Assembly (NCBI GenBank): GCA_021521415.1
Contig: JAIQDT010000674.1
Location: 682,001 to 746,000 of the forward strand
Origin: Bidens hawaiensis
Taxonomy: Eukaryota > Streptophyta > Magnoliopsida > Asterales > Asteraceae
Direction: 5' to 3'
DNA: 64,000 nt
This document shows positions 1-13,407 of the stretch, piece after piece. The position numbers and the translations under genes are program-made. Positions within the stretch are counted from its first letter, which is position 1. Every line of letters starts with the position of its first letter. Below the pieces are notes generated by a model. It saw only the letters and a list, made by a program, of their open reading frames with translations, was not told the DNA's origin and ran no database searches.

Positions 1-43
1 CGCGTAGCGCGATGGAATGGTCATATGGCCATCGCGCTACGCG
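1..43. repeat. Perfect 15-bp inverted repeat (hairpin) at the window edge
   Basis: Bases 1-15 and 29-43 are exact reverse complements (CGCGTAGCGCGATGG), with a 13-nt loop. The stem is CG-rich, unlike its surroundings. The element may continue to the left of the window. No function is inferred. Confidence 0.6.
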
Positions 44-287
44 ATGGTCCCCATAGTCGGGAAAGTTTGGGTTTGATGTTTCATTTCGTTTTGACGACCC
101 AAGACGCCATAATTCAATTGCCAGAGCATTCTTGGAGAGGAATAGCAGCCTACCATCACTTCCAATCATCTCAAGGCCAGTACATGATCTTATCCCTCAT
201 AACCGAAGCCCGAGAGATGCCGAGACGCGGCTAGATCCTTCGAGTCAAACCAGGGATGTATAGTTTGTAATCTTTCAGTTTATTTCT
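44..287. other. Intergenic, no supported gene
   Basis: One short open frame (25-234, plus) is present, but it has no recognisable domain, partner exon or promoter. It ends just before the target duplication of the neighbouring solo LTR. I call no gene here. Confidence 0.4.
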
Positions 288-292
288 CATGT

Positions 293-2511
293 TGTAAGAC
301 CCCGAATCCCGGGACTCCTACAGTTGGTAATCATGTCCAGAAATTCTCAAAAATTTAAAGTCAAACAAATTCATCTTATTAAAAATCGTTTCAGAGTAAT
401 AAACAGCGGAAAATCACAAGTACTAATACCAAGTTCCCAAAACCCGGGAATTATGCTCAAAACCAAACTTCAATGTATTTAATAAAACTTTAAGAGAAAA
501 GTGTTTATTATTATTAAAACTTCCGACTAAGCATGCCCTCCACCGTTCAAGTAGCTTCGTGCACGTCCAAGCGGTAATGCATCCATCCCCTAACCTGAAA
601 CTCACACTAACATGCATACAAAGTCAGCTTGAGCTAAGTGAGTTTAAGTTTTAATAAATAACATCTATAATAAAAATCATAATAGTCATTTCAAGAGTTT
701 TAAAAATAAAATGGGTTACAACGGTTAGGCCATCATCAATAATAGGTAATCATCATTATGTATATATATATATATATATATGTAAACATCCTTATAATTA
801 TATCTCTTCATATATATCATCCAAGTAATAACATCAGGGTCGAGCACACGTACAACCCAAACACGTAACATCCGATGATGATCATGCCACACGAGCCTCC
901 CCCCTCACGGGATTTTCAGGGCCCGCCACAGGATTTAAGAACCTGAGTAGTATAGTTTGGCCCGGCCAAGATCACCATCCATCCGTATGCAAACACGAAG
1001 TAGGCATACGCAACATCCTTAGTCGAAAACGACTAATTAACATCGCCAATTACTGGCCATACAATAACGCATGCATAAACACACGTGTGTATATATATAC
1101 ACACACACACACACTTATACATATATAACATTCCAAACATACCATCATGAACGTAAGCCTAGGGTCATAAAGTAACACCCGCATACACATTCATAAATAT
1201 CATCTTATGACATACTACAATACGAGTATGCCTACATCCTTGAGTCTAGACCATAAGTAATGTCTATAACATTATAAAATATATAACCATTAACGAGCCT
1301 CAAATATTCTAAGGCACCGAGTATAATTCACCTATACTTTCATGAATCCCACGAACCCAAGTAAAACCATATAAAACCATCCGATTTGTTTAAACGAGTA
1401 TAGTCGGATAAAACTGTTAACATGGTGTGCGTGCTAGCCCAAAACTTGAAAAGAGTAAAAAGGGGCATCATGAACTCACCTGACACAAGGCACGAATTCA
1501 CCACAAGCTAAAGAGTCCCTAAGTAATCCCAAAACTCAAACACCTGTCGGTTTACATTCAAACATTACTAACGACATCGAAAGAACTCGTTTATCCTACG
1601 AGACGTTCTAACATGGTTCGAGTTACTTAAACCCTCGACCTCATCAAACTAAATCACAATAGCCTCCGAGGCCTCACATTCACCAAAACGACCCATAGGT
1701 ACTCCCAGGAATAAAGAATTCCCAAATTACCCCCGTAAGCACTAGGTGGCACTAACACGCGCGTTTAAGAATTTCTTAGGCCGTTAACATCTAACTCAGC
1801 TCCGTGTGGACCCATTATGATAAAATCACAGCCAACAAGTCCACACGACGCTACACGAGTCAAATGGGTCGGTAACCCGCAAGTACAACGTACCAACTAT
1901 ACAAAGAATGCAATTGTGCGTTGTACCGACCCGTTGGAGTAACCGACAACCAATTCAACCGAACACTAACAATCAAGCTACAACTAGTTGACCAACCTAA
2001 CGAACACCAATGAACATGATTTTTAAGTATGATATACTAGACATACCTAGGAGGATTTTGGTGCAAAAATCTCACTCAAAACAGTCCCGGAAGTTCTCAA
2101 TTGGACAGCCACCCGGTAAGCCTAAAAACAACGTTTTTCGACGAATAAACGCGCCATAAGGATGAATTAAGGTGAAAAAGAGTTGTAAACACTTAATACC
2201 AACCTGGAATTGAACTTTGGATGGCTGGACGGTGGCTGATTGCACGCAAAACGTGGAGGGAATGGGGGTGGGGGTGCGCCGATCGGATAGGGGGGTGGGT
2301 TAGGGTTTATTATTATTTTTTTTGTATAATATTACAACAATAATACATTCTAGTCCCTCTACTTTAACGATGGGTGAACTTGTACGAAAATTTAAGTATG
2401 ACAAACTTACGAGGGTGGCAAGGGGCTCCCGGGAGAATGCCGGGTCAAGCCCGAAAGGTGCCCGCAACACTACAAGGTTAAACATTTTATCGGAAATTAA
2501 CGGACGTTACA
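293..2511 (+). mobile_element. Solo LTR of a Ty3/gypsy-like retrotransposon (2219 bp)
   Basis: The element starts TGTAAGACCCCG and ends ACGTTACA. It is flanked by a perfect 5-bp target duplication CATGT (288-292 and 2512-2516). No coding region is inside. Its interior, for example the segment around 1780-1890, is the reverse complement of the LTR at 9523-12120, so the two are oppositely oriented copies of one family. It contains small AT and AC microsatellites near 760-780 and 1085-1115. Unequal LTR-LTR recombination is the usual origin of such solo LTRs; that step is inference. Confidence 0.8.
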
Positions 2512-2516
2512 CATGT

Positions 2517-4403
2517 ACTAGAACAACTAATTGTAATTTTTTTGATGTTAATCTATGAGTATTGATGTTTAGTATGTTCGTATAATCAGTCGGTTTAGGT
2601 TTATTTCGATCTGAACAATTAGGTTATCGATTGCTATAATAATTGCTCGTAGGATTGTCTTAACCTGTTAATTGCAAGAGAGCATACTTTTGCCCTTAGT
2701 TGAGTCACACAGGCAGGGACCGTTTGATAACCAGTGCCGTGTGTTAGCGAGCGTGGATGCCTAAGGTTTGATCGGTTAGTCAGTTTGTAGTTTACACAAG
2801 ATAGTTTATCTGTTAAGTGCATGAGTTTGCTGTTAGGTTGCTTACTTGGATTCCCGGGTGTGATTTGCTTTGTCTGATTGATTGAATACTTGATTACTTG
2901 TTTGATTATTATAAAACTCAAATTCATTTGCTAGTGTGATCAGCACTTTGATAGAATTCACTTCATAATGTTAGGAATCGATTTCACTTCACACTTACCA
3001 CATACTCCTCATGATTCGAAACCCTACTTACAATAACTAGTTTAAGGTGATTAGGACACTGATTTAATAATGTTAGGAATCGATTTCACTGCACACTTAC
3101 CATCTTTTTTGTTTAGTAGTGTATTTTTACCAGAAAAATTTCAAGAAAGCTATATTTATTAAGTCTGGCCCAACTATGTTATTTGAGTCCAGCCTATCCA
3201 TGTTATTTGAGTCTGGCCCATCCATATTATTTGAGTCTGGGCCAGCCACGAAAGGTTAAAAATAAAGCCCACTACAAAATATAAGCCCATAATTTGTTGG
3301 ATGTAATTTCCATCTTAATAGACATGTCATGTGTAGATGACCGGGTCGTACCTATTGGGCCCATAAGATTCATTAATATGTATCGGTTTATGAGGTTGCA
3401 ATTAGGGTTTTATTATATTTGGTAATGTCTTGGCTAGCAAGTTAGGTTAATATATATAAACCGAGTTATGGTTGACATTAGAAACACACACGAGATGCAA
3501 CCGAGTTAATTAGGGTTCATCTAGAGAAACACGAGTTATGTGTAATAGGGGTTTTTGAGTTACATTTCCTCTATATAATATTGAGAGTTATTCAATATTA
3601 GTTATTGTGTGTTTTCGTTTTGGTGAGTTATATTAATTCGTCCTTGAGATTTGAGTCTGATCCATCCATATTATTTGTGTAAGAACGGTAATTTGAATTA
3701 TTGAATTTAAATTTAAATTATTGAATTGGTATTTGAGATGATTGATTGAATATAGTATGTTTTTATTGTTTGATCCGACTCGAACTGGATAGCCGACCCG
3801 AAACATAAGAGTAGGGGAAAACAAAATTTTTTTGCTCTCGTGAATTTCGGCCTATCCATACTAGACGTTCAAGATCCGCCACTGTTTGCAATAAATTCAA
3901 AAAATGTACTAAAGTTGCGTAATTGAACAAACCACAGGTACTAAAATGACACTTACCTCAAATGAAAAATAAAAAAAAACTTTGAAAAGATTTAATGATT
4001 GATTATATTCGATTATTAAACATGTGATAGTAAACTTGGTTACGGTCAAATATTGATAACATGTAACCTTGATATATAAATAACAGCAATGATGAAAAAC
4101 TTCATAACAACCTACAATAAATTCCAATATCAAAATTTAAAAATTATTCAAACCTAAAATTCATTGGCGGGATCACAGCTCATTAAAGTTCAAGTAAGAA
4201 TGTAACTTGTACGCTATAACACATTTATTTCATTCTTAAATTGATAAAGTTTATATTTGTAAATAAATTAACAAAGTTAATATTTGTAAATAATATTATG
4301 GTAATTTGTGTAACAATTATGATTTTAATTTTAGATTAAAATTAATTTGTTAAAATTTGGAAATTATATAAATGGAAACTTGATGACTTGGAATCCTATG
4401 TAG
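2517..4403. other. Gene-free spacer with short repeats and an LTR fragment
   Basis: No gene is supported. A motif containing ATGTTAGGAATCGATTTCAC occurs twice (about 2967 and 3070). A short unit containing TATTATTTGAGTCTGG is repeated near 3165-3245. A Copia-like LTR fragment lies at about 3330-3655 and is listed separately. The rest is AT-rich and unremarkable. Confidence 0.5.
3330..3655 (+). repeat. Dispersed LTR-like fragment, copy 1
   Basis: This stretch is clearly similar to 22975-23330. Both contain GCAATTAGGGTTTTATTATA, a TATATAAACC box, a GAGATG(C/T)AACCGAGTTA motif, and end near AATTCGTCCTTGAG. The TATA box followed by short repeated leader motifs resembles a Copia-type LTR end. Neither copy has an intact partner LTR or coding region here, so both are relics. 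Confidence 0.5.
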
Positions 4404-5829
4404 ACATATGTAACGCCCTGAAATTTTTATTATTTGGCTTAAGCGTCTATAAAGGTTTCTTTAAATTGCCGAAATTAATCTTGCATGTTAAGTGGCCTCA
4501 GAGTAATTTATGAAATTTATTTTAATTAGCTTTAGGATTAAGTTAGAACTTTAGTTAGTAGAGGGACTGCAATTGTAAATTTCCCAAACATGATAACCCT
4601 TAAGCGACTCCCCTTGTCACTTGCGATCGGCACTATCAAGCAGCCACCCCCTTCATGTTTTTCTCATTAATTTAGGCAATATCAAGATCATATCAATCAA
4701 TTCCAAGTTAGTACTACATCAAGGAATGTCTTTTTCACCATTAAACCGTTTATTGAACCCTAGAGATGTCATAAACATGTTAGGGTTTGAGTTTTGATGA
4801 TAACAGTTTGCTGACAGATTCGTACTCGTTTATTGTTTGGTCTGTAACTCGAAGATAATTGATTGTTTTTGATCTATTCTTGTTTCATGATGTTATACTT
4901 TGAATCTAGTTTCCATAAAGATATACTTTATAATTTTTGGACGAGATTTGAATGGTTTTTATGATTATACAAAAACATAGGTCAAAGCTGATTCGGGGAA
5001 AAATATTCTGGTCTGTCTTTCCGACACCATTACTCCCTAATGAAAAAGACAAATGGGTTTGTTCCACTTCTGGAACTTAGTCTTATGAGTTTAGGATACA
5101 ACTCAATTGTCTTGCATAATTTGGATAAATGAGTTGAGAGAACTATTAAAATACTTTTTGTTGCGCAACCTGCTGAACTGTTGGTATCTATCTGCAATGA
5201 ATGAATTACTGTGAGTTTTATATGCATGATTAAAATATAATAAAAACTGTTTGAGAAACATAATTCATATATTCTACTGTGGTAAATTTTGTAGAATTTA
5301 TTTCTAAGTTTTACTTACTAAATAAAATCTATTTGTACATGCTATAATCTGTCTTGCAAACTGCTTGATCAGAATTTGAATTATATGACAATTGCTTGAT
5401 GTTTTGATCATGGTGTGACATAGGATGCATGTTAGAACAACTTGGAACCTACCAACATTAACTGAAATCACCAACGAGCCGTCGGGTCAATTGTGTGTTT
5501 GTGTGTGAGTCCATACGTGAGTCTTAGAGTATGGTGTTGTTGAACACACTCTCATAACATAAACACTTGTACTAGGTATCTGTTAACGAGTCAAGCGCAT
5601 TCCTTTGACTTCTAAGAAAAGTCTATCACACGCGACACCAGGTGAGTTCATGATGCCCTTTTTTTTTTACCTTTTTACGTTTTGGGCTATCATACACACT
5701 TTACTACGGTTTTACTCGTTTAAACTATTCGGACGATATTGTATAATTTTACTAGTATTTGTATATTTCTAGAATTATGTATAAATTATATCCTATGCCT
5801 TAGGATATTTTTAAACCTGTTTACGATCA

Positions 5830-6414
5830 TATATTTCCTGAAAATTTCATATGTATTATTTATAGTCTAGGCTTGAAGATATTATTAGGCCTTGTATTAA
5901 TTCCTAGACTATTCATTATTTATAGTTTACGTGTGATGATGTTTGTCGGTTGATCGATTGGCTAAGATTTATATTATTAATAGTCCATGTTTGAGGACAT
6001 TATTAGACTCGATTATATTTATATATATTTCTGAAAACTATATAGTATTGATAGCCTATGTTTGAGGATCTCATTAGATTTGTTTATAATTATGTATTTT
6101 CTGAAAACTATATAGTATTGATAGCGTATGCTTGAGGACATCATTAGACTCGTTTATAATTATATATTTCTGAAAACTAGTTATTATTGATAGTCTATAC
6201 TTGAGGACAGTATTAGACTTGTTTATTATTATATATTTTTGAAAACTATTTATTATTGATAGTCTATGCTTGAGGACATTATTAGACTCGTTTATAATTA
6301 TATATATTTTCTGAAGACTATATATTATTGATAGTCTATGTTTGAGGAAATTATTAGTCTCGTTTATAATTATATATATTTCAGATAACTTTATATTAAT
6401 GTTAGTCTATGCTT

Positions 6415-6420
<6 letters not shown>
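5830..6420 (+). repeat. Tandem array, unit about 60-75 bp
   Basis: Units share GATAGTCTATG(C/T)TTGAGGACAT, ATTAGACTCGTTTATAATTA and TATATTTCTGAAAACTAT. About eight or nine imperfect copies follow each other. The array resumes briefly after the nested insertion (7623-7740), which shows that the insertion landed inside a repeat unit. Confidence 0.7.
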
Positions 6421-6422
<2 letters not shown>

Positions 6423-6470
<48 letters not shown>

Positions 6471-7576
6471 GGAAGGATCATGTAAGAATTGATATTATAG
6501 CGGGAAGTGCGAGAAATAAAACTGAACCATTGATTGTGTTTAATCAGTGGTCTATATTATAAATGGAAAATTAGTAATTAAAAACACATATTTATGACAT
6601 ATAATTTAATAAAAAAGTTAGATAAGTCTTGTGTGGTGTATGACTCATTAAACCAGATTTTAATGCTTTAAGTGGTTACTTTTTGTGCCCATTTAATACT
6701 CATTAGAAGGTTAATACTATATTTTTTTTCACTAAAATTATAATCTTTTTTTATAGTTATGTAAGTTGTTTATTTATTTTTAGAATTTGTTCATAAAACA
6801 CATAAAGTTTGCAACATTACATTGTATATTACGGATTTGTTTATATAGTACATACAATGTATTGAAGTAAGCCTATTTTTATTAGTTTTGCCTACACTTT
6901 ATTATATAAACAAATTGATTCCTACACAACATTAGTTTTGCCTACATTATATTAGATACTACATTAGTTATAATTACACAACATTCGAAAGTGTTCATTC
7001 ACTATATTATTTTTACTTAAGCTATATTAGATATGTCTACACTATGCTAGTTATGACTACACAACCATTTGAAAGTGTACCTACACAACATTAGTTTTAT
7101 CTACACTACATTAGATATGTCTACCCAGCATTAGTTTTGCCTACACTATGCTAGTTTTACATACACAAAATTAGTTTTGTCTACACTACATTACATATGC
7201 CTACACTACATTAGATATGGCTACACAACATTTTAAAGTGTGCTTACACCACATTACGTAGCTATATGATGATGATGATGATGATGATGATAACAATAAT
7301 TAGCCATTTTTAGAATAAAATGATTTTAGATCAAATAGATTCTAATGGTTCAAATTTTATATGAAATAAAAAATAATAATAATAGTTTGTAACTTACCAT
7401 TTGCTAGTAACTCATCATTAATTATTAAACCATTAATGAGCATCAGTTACAAAACAGAATACTTTATATTTCCCTAATATACCCTTGCATATAAATAATC
7501 AGAAAATAAAAAAGAAATTATGTGATTGGTTAGAATATCTTCTCGCAATAAGAAACACTTCTGAAATGAACCTAAT

Positions 7577-7622
<46 letters not shown>
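6423..7622. mobile_element. Non-autonomous DNA element between two (AT)n tracts, nested in the LTR
   Basis: The insert is bounded by (AT)n at about 6421-6468 and 7579-7622. Its inner ends, GGGGAAGGATCATGTAAGAA and the complement of TTCTGAAATGAACCTAATCC, look like imperfect terminal inverted repeats. Inside, a short motif CTACACTACATTAGATATG is repeated (6890-7250), and there is a (GAT)n tract at about 7267-7291. No transposase is encoded. The superfamily is not assignable by eye. Confidence 0.45.
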
Positions 7623-7625
<3 letters not shown>

Positions 7626-7864
7626 TAAAGACTATATATTATTAATAGTCTTTGTTCGAGGACATTATTAGACTTGTTTATAATTACATATTCCTGGAAA
7701 CCAATCATTGATAGCCTATATATGCTAGAGGATAATAATAAACTTGTCTATAATTATCTTTTACCGAAATTATATATTAAAGGCTATGCTTAATGATGTT
7801 ATTTAGTTGCTTGATTGGTTAAGATGTATGTATACGTGTCAATTGAGGTGCATTTTTTTTTGTT

Positions 7865-8455
7865 GATAAACTGTGACCGGGTTAAATATATTACTCGAGG
7901 AAGACTCGTGGTGAGGAGGCCCGTGTTGCATGTTTAGGTTAAGGCGGGTCAAATATATTACTCGAGTATTTGACCTTGTGTCTCGTGACTCGTGGTGCAG
8001 AGGCCCGCCGTCTCGCTAAACCGTGGTCGGGTCAAATATATTACTCGAGGAAGCCTCGTGGTGAGGAGGCCTGTATCACGTGTTTAGATTTTGTTAAACC
8101 GTGACTGAGTCAAATATATTACTAGAGGAAGACTCGTGGTGAGGAGGCTCTTGTTACGTGATTTTGGTTTTGTTAAACTGCGACCGGGTCAAATATATTA
8201 CTCGGGTTTAACCTGTGGTGAGAAGACCTGTGTTGCATATTTACGATTAGGACGGATCAAATATATTACTCGAGTCCTTGACTTCGTGTCTCATGATTCG
8301 TGGTGAGGAGGCCCGTCGTTTGCTAAACGGTAACCAGGTTAAATATATTACTCAAGAATAACTCGTGGTGAGGAGGCCCGTATTACGTGTTGTTTTCCGC
8401 TGCCGGGTCAAATATATTACTCGAGTCTTAACTCGTGGTGAGGAGGCCCGTGTTA
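7865..8455 (+). repeat. Tandem array, eight units of about 70-82 bp
   Basis: Each unit has the core CGGGTCAAATATATTACTCG followed by CGTGGTGAGGAGGCCCGT. Cores lie near 7880, 7947, 8027, 8106, 8188, 8255, 8336 and 8405. Units touch directly with no unique spacers, so this is a minisatellite inside an LTR, not a CRISPR-like array. Confidence 0.75.
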
Positions 8456-8889
8456 GCATAATTAACCAAGGAAATAATATTTACTTATGACTTTCTCTAC
8501 TATCGTTATATTTATTCAAAGTTTAATTTAATTACTTTGGGTTTTTATAAAAACATGAACTCACTCAGCTTAACCTGACTTTGTGTGTATGTTAGTTTGA
8601 ATTTCAGGTTGGGGAGATTGGAAATTACCGCTTGGACGTGCTCGAGACAACTCAGATGGTTGAAGGCATCTAGTCGAAGATTTTAGTAAAACAAACGTTA
8701 TTTTTATATTTGATTACGGATTTGAATTTTAGGCGCGTTTCCTCGGTTTTTGGGATTTGGTACTTGATTATATTTCCGCTGCATGCCACTCTAGCTGGTT
8801 TTAATAATTGAAATCGTGTTGACTTTTATTTACAAAAAATTTTGGATTTGATGACCAACTATAGGACTCCCGGGTTTCGGGGTCTTACA

Positions 8890-9433
8890 ACATGCTAGTT
8901 TAATGCCATATGAATATATTGTTTTACTTTAATAGTGTAGTAAGATAATGGTTTGTAGATCATTGTTTAACTAATTTAATAATTTATTGGTTGATTTTAA
9001 ACTTATTATAGATATTCAATAGTTTATATGTGGTTATGAATAATTTATTGTTTGATTTTAAAGTTTAGAATGAATGTTATTATGACACATCATCATTGTT
9101 ATTTTTGTTTATCGGTATAGGTAGATAGATTTGGATTACACCTTATCTCAAATTTATATTGTTTTATAATTTCTAAAACTTCATTACTAAGTATTTTATA
9201 TTTATTTAATCGTACATATAATACAAAGGTTTCCAACCTATTATATATAATGACATTCATTTTAGAACTCCCAAATAATTTAAAAAAATTTAAAAGTTCT
9301 TATACAAACAATGTTTAAAAAAACAATAATAATGGTATATTGATATAATTTAAGGGTGGTTTTATCACTATTTGAAAAACGTCAATAACATTCTTTATGT
9401 GATTACCCATTCTTTATGATGATAAGAATGCAT
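8890..9433. other. AT-rich spacer
   Basis: No open frame, RNA gene or recognisable repeat is visible between the end of the large LTR and the plastid-derived segment. Confidence 0.5.
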
Positions 9434-9488
9434 AGGCTTTTCTATAGACATTTCTAGTATGAAATGAACCATTTCAATTAGATTCATT
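9434..9488 (-). pseudogene. psbC: Plastid DNA insertion: psbC fragment, left part
   Basis: Read on the minus strand, this matches the part of plastid psbC (CP43 of photosystem II) that follows the start region: codons for M-N-x-F-E-x-x-H-F and then the downstream residues, with point decay. It is continuous in sense with 15699-15919, from which it was separated by the hAT element at 9489-15698. The 8-bp duplication GATTCATT made by that insertion is itself psbC sequence. This is a nuclear plastid relic (NUPT), not an active gene. Confidence 0.7.
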
Positions 9489-9522
9489 TAGGGGTGTCAA
9501 TCGTGTCGGGTTGGCGGGTTAT

Positions 9523-12120
9523 ATAACGCCCGATAATTCCGGTTCCAAAAGTTAAAACTTGTAAAGTATGTATTATTCTCGGGATTTAACCGACGTTTCT
9601 CGGGAGCCTTTACGTCATCCCGGTGCGTTAAAATTATGTAACTTTTCATCCAAGTTGCCTTACACTTTATACTTGAGGGGCTAAAATGAAACTTCTTATT
9701 TTATTTCATAAAAGAATGAAAAACCCTAACTCCTAACCCTAGGCGCAGCCGATCGGACTCTAGACCCCCCCCCCCCCTGCTCGAAAATCTTCTGTGCAGC
9801 CGTGTTTCAACCGTAAAAACTTCAAAATTCAAGGTTGGTTTTATGATTCCCCATGTCTTTTACACCTTAATTGATCATATTAACGCGCTTATTGGTCGTT
9901 AAGGTTGAGTTTTGATGATAACAGTTTGCTGACAGATTCGTATACGTTTATTGTAGGGTCTGTAACGCGATGATAATCCATTGTTTTTGATATATTCTTG
10001 ATTCCATGATGTTCTACTTTGAGTCTAGTTTCCATAAAGGTATAATACGTAATTTTTGGACGAGATTTGAATGGTTTTTATGAATTTATAAAATCGAGTG
10101 TCAAAGCTGATGCGGGATGACGGATTCTGGTCTATCTTCCCGACGTCATAACCCTTTTTCGACATGTCCAAATTGGTTGGTTCCACTTCTGGAAGTTAGT
10201 ATTTTGAGTTAGGAACCAAACCCAATTGGAATCATTTAATTTATCTGGGTAATGATTTTTATAAAAATAAAACCATTTTGTTGCGCACTGAAATAGCTGC
10301 ACATACCTTTCTATGTTGGAGGAATTTTTATGAATTTTTTGTCCACTAGAAAAATATAATAAAACTATTTTTATAAACCTAAGACATTTACTAAAGTCTG
10401 GTAAAAATTTAATAATTTATTTCAAAGGTTATCCTATATAATTAAATCCATCTTCGCATGCTAAAATCTGCACGTTTTACTTGTTATTGATCGACAAGTT
10501 CGTTTTAGGCTTAACCGGTGGATGTTCTATTGTGTTCTTGTCGGGGCTGTTTGAAGTGAGTTTTGGCACCACAATCTTCCTAGGTATGTCCCGTATATCA
10601 TACTTAAAGATCATGTTCATAGGTGTTCGTTAAGTTGATCAACTAGTTGTAGTTTGATTGTTATGTTCGGTTGTCTAGAATTGTAGTTTGGCGCGTTTAA
10701 CGCGAGGGTTGAAGTGATTAACGACCAATTCAGCTCGGGGACACTTGGTTTGATGTACGGGCTGTTCAAAATTCATTTTTATAAGTTATGGGGCTGAATT
10801 GGTTGTCGGTTACTCCAACGGGTCGGTACAACGCGCAATTGTGTTTATTGAATAGTTGGTGCGTTGTACTTGCGAGTTACCGACCCATTTGACTCGTGTG
10901 GCATCGTGTGGACTTGTTGGCTGTGATTTTATCATAATGGGTCCACACGGGGCTGAGTTGGATGTTAACGGCCTAAACGACTCCTAAACGTGCGTGTTAG
11001 TGTCACCTAGTGCTCCTGGGGGCAAATTGGGAATTCTTTATTCCCGGGAGTACCTAAGGGTCGTTTTGGTGAATGTGAGACCTCGGGGGCTGTTGTGATT
11101 AAGTTTGATGAGGTCGAGGGTTTAGGTAACTCGAACCATGTTAGAACGTCTCGTAGGATAAACGAGTCATCTTGATGTCATTAGAATTGATTGAATGTAA
11201 ACCGACAGGTGTTTGAGTTTTGGGATTTCTTAGGGATTCTCTAGCTCGTGGTGAATCCGCGTCTTGTGTCAGGTGAGTTCATGATGCCCCTTTTCACTCT
11301 TTTCAAGTTTTGGGCTAGCATGCACACCTAAGTATTTTTCTTAATTGATGAAATGTTTTAAACGATTTTATATAGGCTTGCTAGTATATGGTAGGCCTTG
11401 GGATGCTAATATATATATATATATATACATATATACATTATTGTTTGGCCTATATTTGGTGGAGTTGTAGTCGTTTCGACTACGGATGTTGCGTATGCCT
11501 ACTTTGTATTTGCATGCGTTGAATGTTACGTGTTTGGGTTGTACGTTTGCTCGGCCCTGAATGTTATACGTGGATGTTATATATATATTGTTATATATAT
11601 AGGGATGTACTTGAAAGGATGTTGATATATATATCTTTGGTATATGTATGTATGAGAATGTTTAGTCTTCGGAAAGATGACTTAATGGATGCACTCTTTT
11701 TACTTTAAAAACTTTTGGTATGACTACCATATTTGTTATTACTGATATTATTTACTTAAAACTTGAACTCACTCAGCTCAAGCTGACTTTGTGTGCATGT
11801 TAGTGTGAGTTTCAGGTTAGGAAGAGGATGCCTTATCGCTTGGACATGCACGAAGCTACTTGGACGGTGAAGGGCATACGTGGATGGAAGAATGTACTTT
11901 GAACAATTTGATTTTAAATAGTTTTATGAATTACATTTAAAATTGGTTTTGGGCAAAATTCCCAAGTTTTAGGGAACTTATCTTACGATTTATGTTTTCC
12001 GCTGAATTTACACTCTGAGACGTTTGTTTTAATGGAAGAAATCGTTTTCAAGTTTAATTACTTTAAATAATATTTTGTATGAATACCAACTGTGGGGCTC
12101 CCGGGATTCGGGGTCTTACA
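9523..12120 (-). mobile_element. Solo LTR (about 2.6 kb), same family as 293-2511 in inverse orientation
   Basis: It ends GGGGTCTTACA and begins ATAACGCCCG, a decayed TGTAACGCCC. The flanking duplication GTTAT (9518-9522 and 12121-12125) is perfect. Long stretches are the reverse complement of 293-2511, for example around 10860-10980. It lies inside the hAT at 9489-15698, only 34 bp from that element's left end. It contains a C homopolymer at about 9767-9777. No coding sequence is present. Confidence 0.75.
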
Positions 12121-12280
12121 GTTATCGGGTTAATAGGTTTCGGGTTAGCGTGTTGAGATTCTTCAACCCTAACCCAACCCATATATTTATCGTGTCGTGT
12201 CGTGTCGACCCATTTAAATTCGTGTCGTGTTCGGGTTGTGTTTCGGGTCAACCCATTTTACATTCGTTTACGAATATGAT

Positions 12281-13166
12281 CATCGGCGGATTTAAGGGAG
12301 GGTCACTTGACCCTCCGGGAAACCGAACTCTAGTGTTGATCGGAGTAGGTAAATTCTTGTTTATATGCAGGTTGACCCTCTTGATTGCGAGTAAGAGTAT
12401 AAGTAAATAAGAAAAATGTAAAGATGTTATTATGCGAAAATTTTTGGTCGACGGCGGTCTTGCGGTGGTCCTTCAAGAGTGTAGAAGATAACCTTTTTAT
12501 TAAAAGAAAGGTAGAAGAGGATAAGCTAGTATATATGTGCCTTTTAAAGGAACCATTTTAATATATTAACAAGGCCCAGTAGAAACCTAATATTATATTG
12601 TTAATTTATTTTCCTTACCTTTTAATGATTTAACCTAGTTAGTAGCCCTGCAAACTAGAGAGAGGCAGAAGTATAGGTGAAAAGACAATATACTGAAGAT
12701 ATGAGCTTCTTCTATGTTCCCTTTTGCTGTTTTTGGAGTTAAAAAGCAATATAAAGTTGGTAAAATTTGTTATTTGTTTGTTTTTAATCTTGATTTCTTA
12801 ATTAATAACTACAATATTATCTTTAATATATTAATATTGTACGAATTATATAATTGTATTTTATGTAATTTGTTTGATAAATTAATATATATTATTTAGT
12901 TTTGATTTAGTTTAGGATTTTATAATTTTATATAACTTTTAGTGTATTCCTGTTGTTTATTATTTATATATATTAAAACGCATCAATATAAAACTAATTT
13001 GATAAAATACCCAACCCAAATATGGCAACTTTATCAAGTAATAATGAAAAGGTTGAGAAGAAGTTAAATTATCTATAGACGAAATTGTTGGTATACTCTT
13101 AACAAATTACGAATGTAAAGCATTATATTACGACCCCCCAATTCAAATTTTCTAATTCCGTCACTG
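12281..13166. mobile_element. Nested hAT-like element (886 bp)
   Basis: The perfect 8-bp duplication AATATGAT flanks it (12273-12280 and 13167-13174). The ends CATCGGCGGA and the complement of TCCGTCACTG match at most positions and resemble the CAGTGGCGGA-type ends of plant hAT elements. The interior is AT-rich and has no transposase. It sits in the outer hAT, next to the solo LTR. Confidence 0.65.
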
Positions 13167-13407
13167 AATATGATTAATATCTAGTGGCTTAATAATAACC
13201 TAGACAATCAATTACTCTTATTCATATAAAACATTTTAACAATTTTATGATAGACCTAATTGTTTTTGTCAATTTATCTCTCATTTCCAATTAACAAACT
13301 TAGGTTCGCATATTTTGCTTAAGATAAGAATAAACGAATGGAAATAATAAGAGAATAGGCAGTTAGGACTAATAGAATATAAATACTGGAAGCGAAGAGT
13401 GGACAAA

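Larger units (their letters stand above)
4409..8889 (+). mobile_element. Very large solo LTR (4481 bp) with two internal tandem arrays and a nested insertion
   Basis: It starts TGTAACGCCCTG and ends GGGGTCTTACA. The flanking duplications are ACATA (4404-4408) and ACATG (8890-8894), four of five bases matching. A block near 4790-4980 is shared with 9908-10085 in the LTR at 9523-12120, so the two are related. No gag or pol is seen. Length is inflated by tandem arrays at about 5830-6420 and 7865-8455 and by an AT-flanked insertion between them. It could instead be a pair of LTRs with everything between them lost, but I see only one set of ends. Confidence 0.65.

Noticed and set aside
7865..8455. 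Regular array that might suggest CRISPR-like repeats
   Set aside because: Units are contiguous and about 70-80 bp with no unique spacers, and the host is a plant; it is a minisatellite in an LTR.
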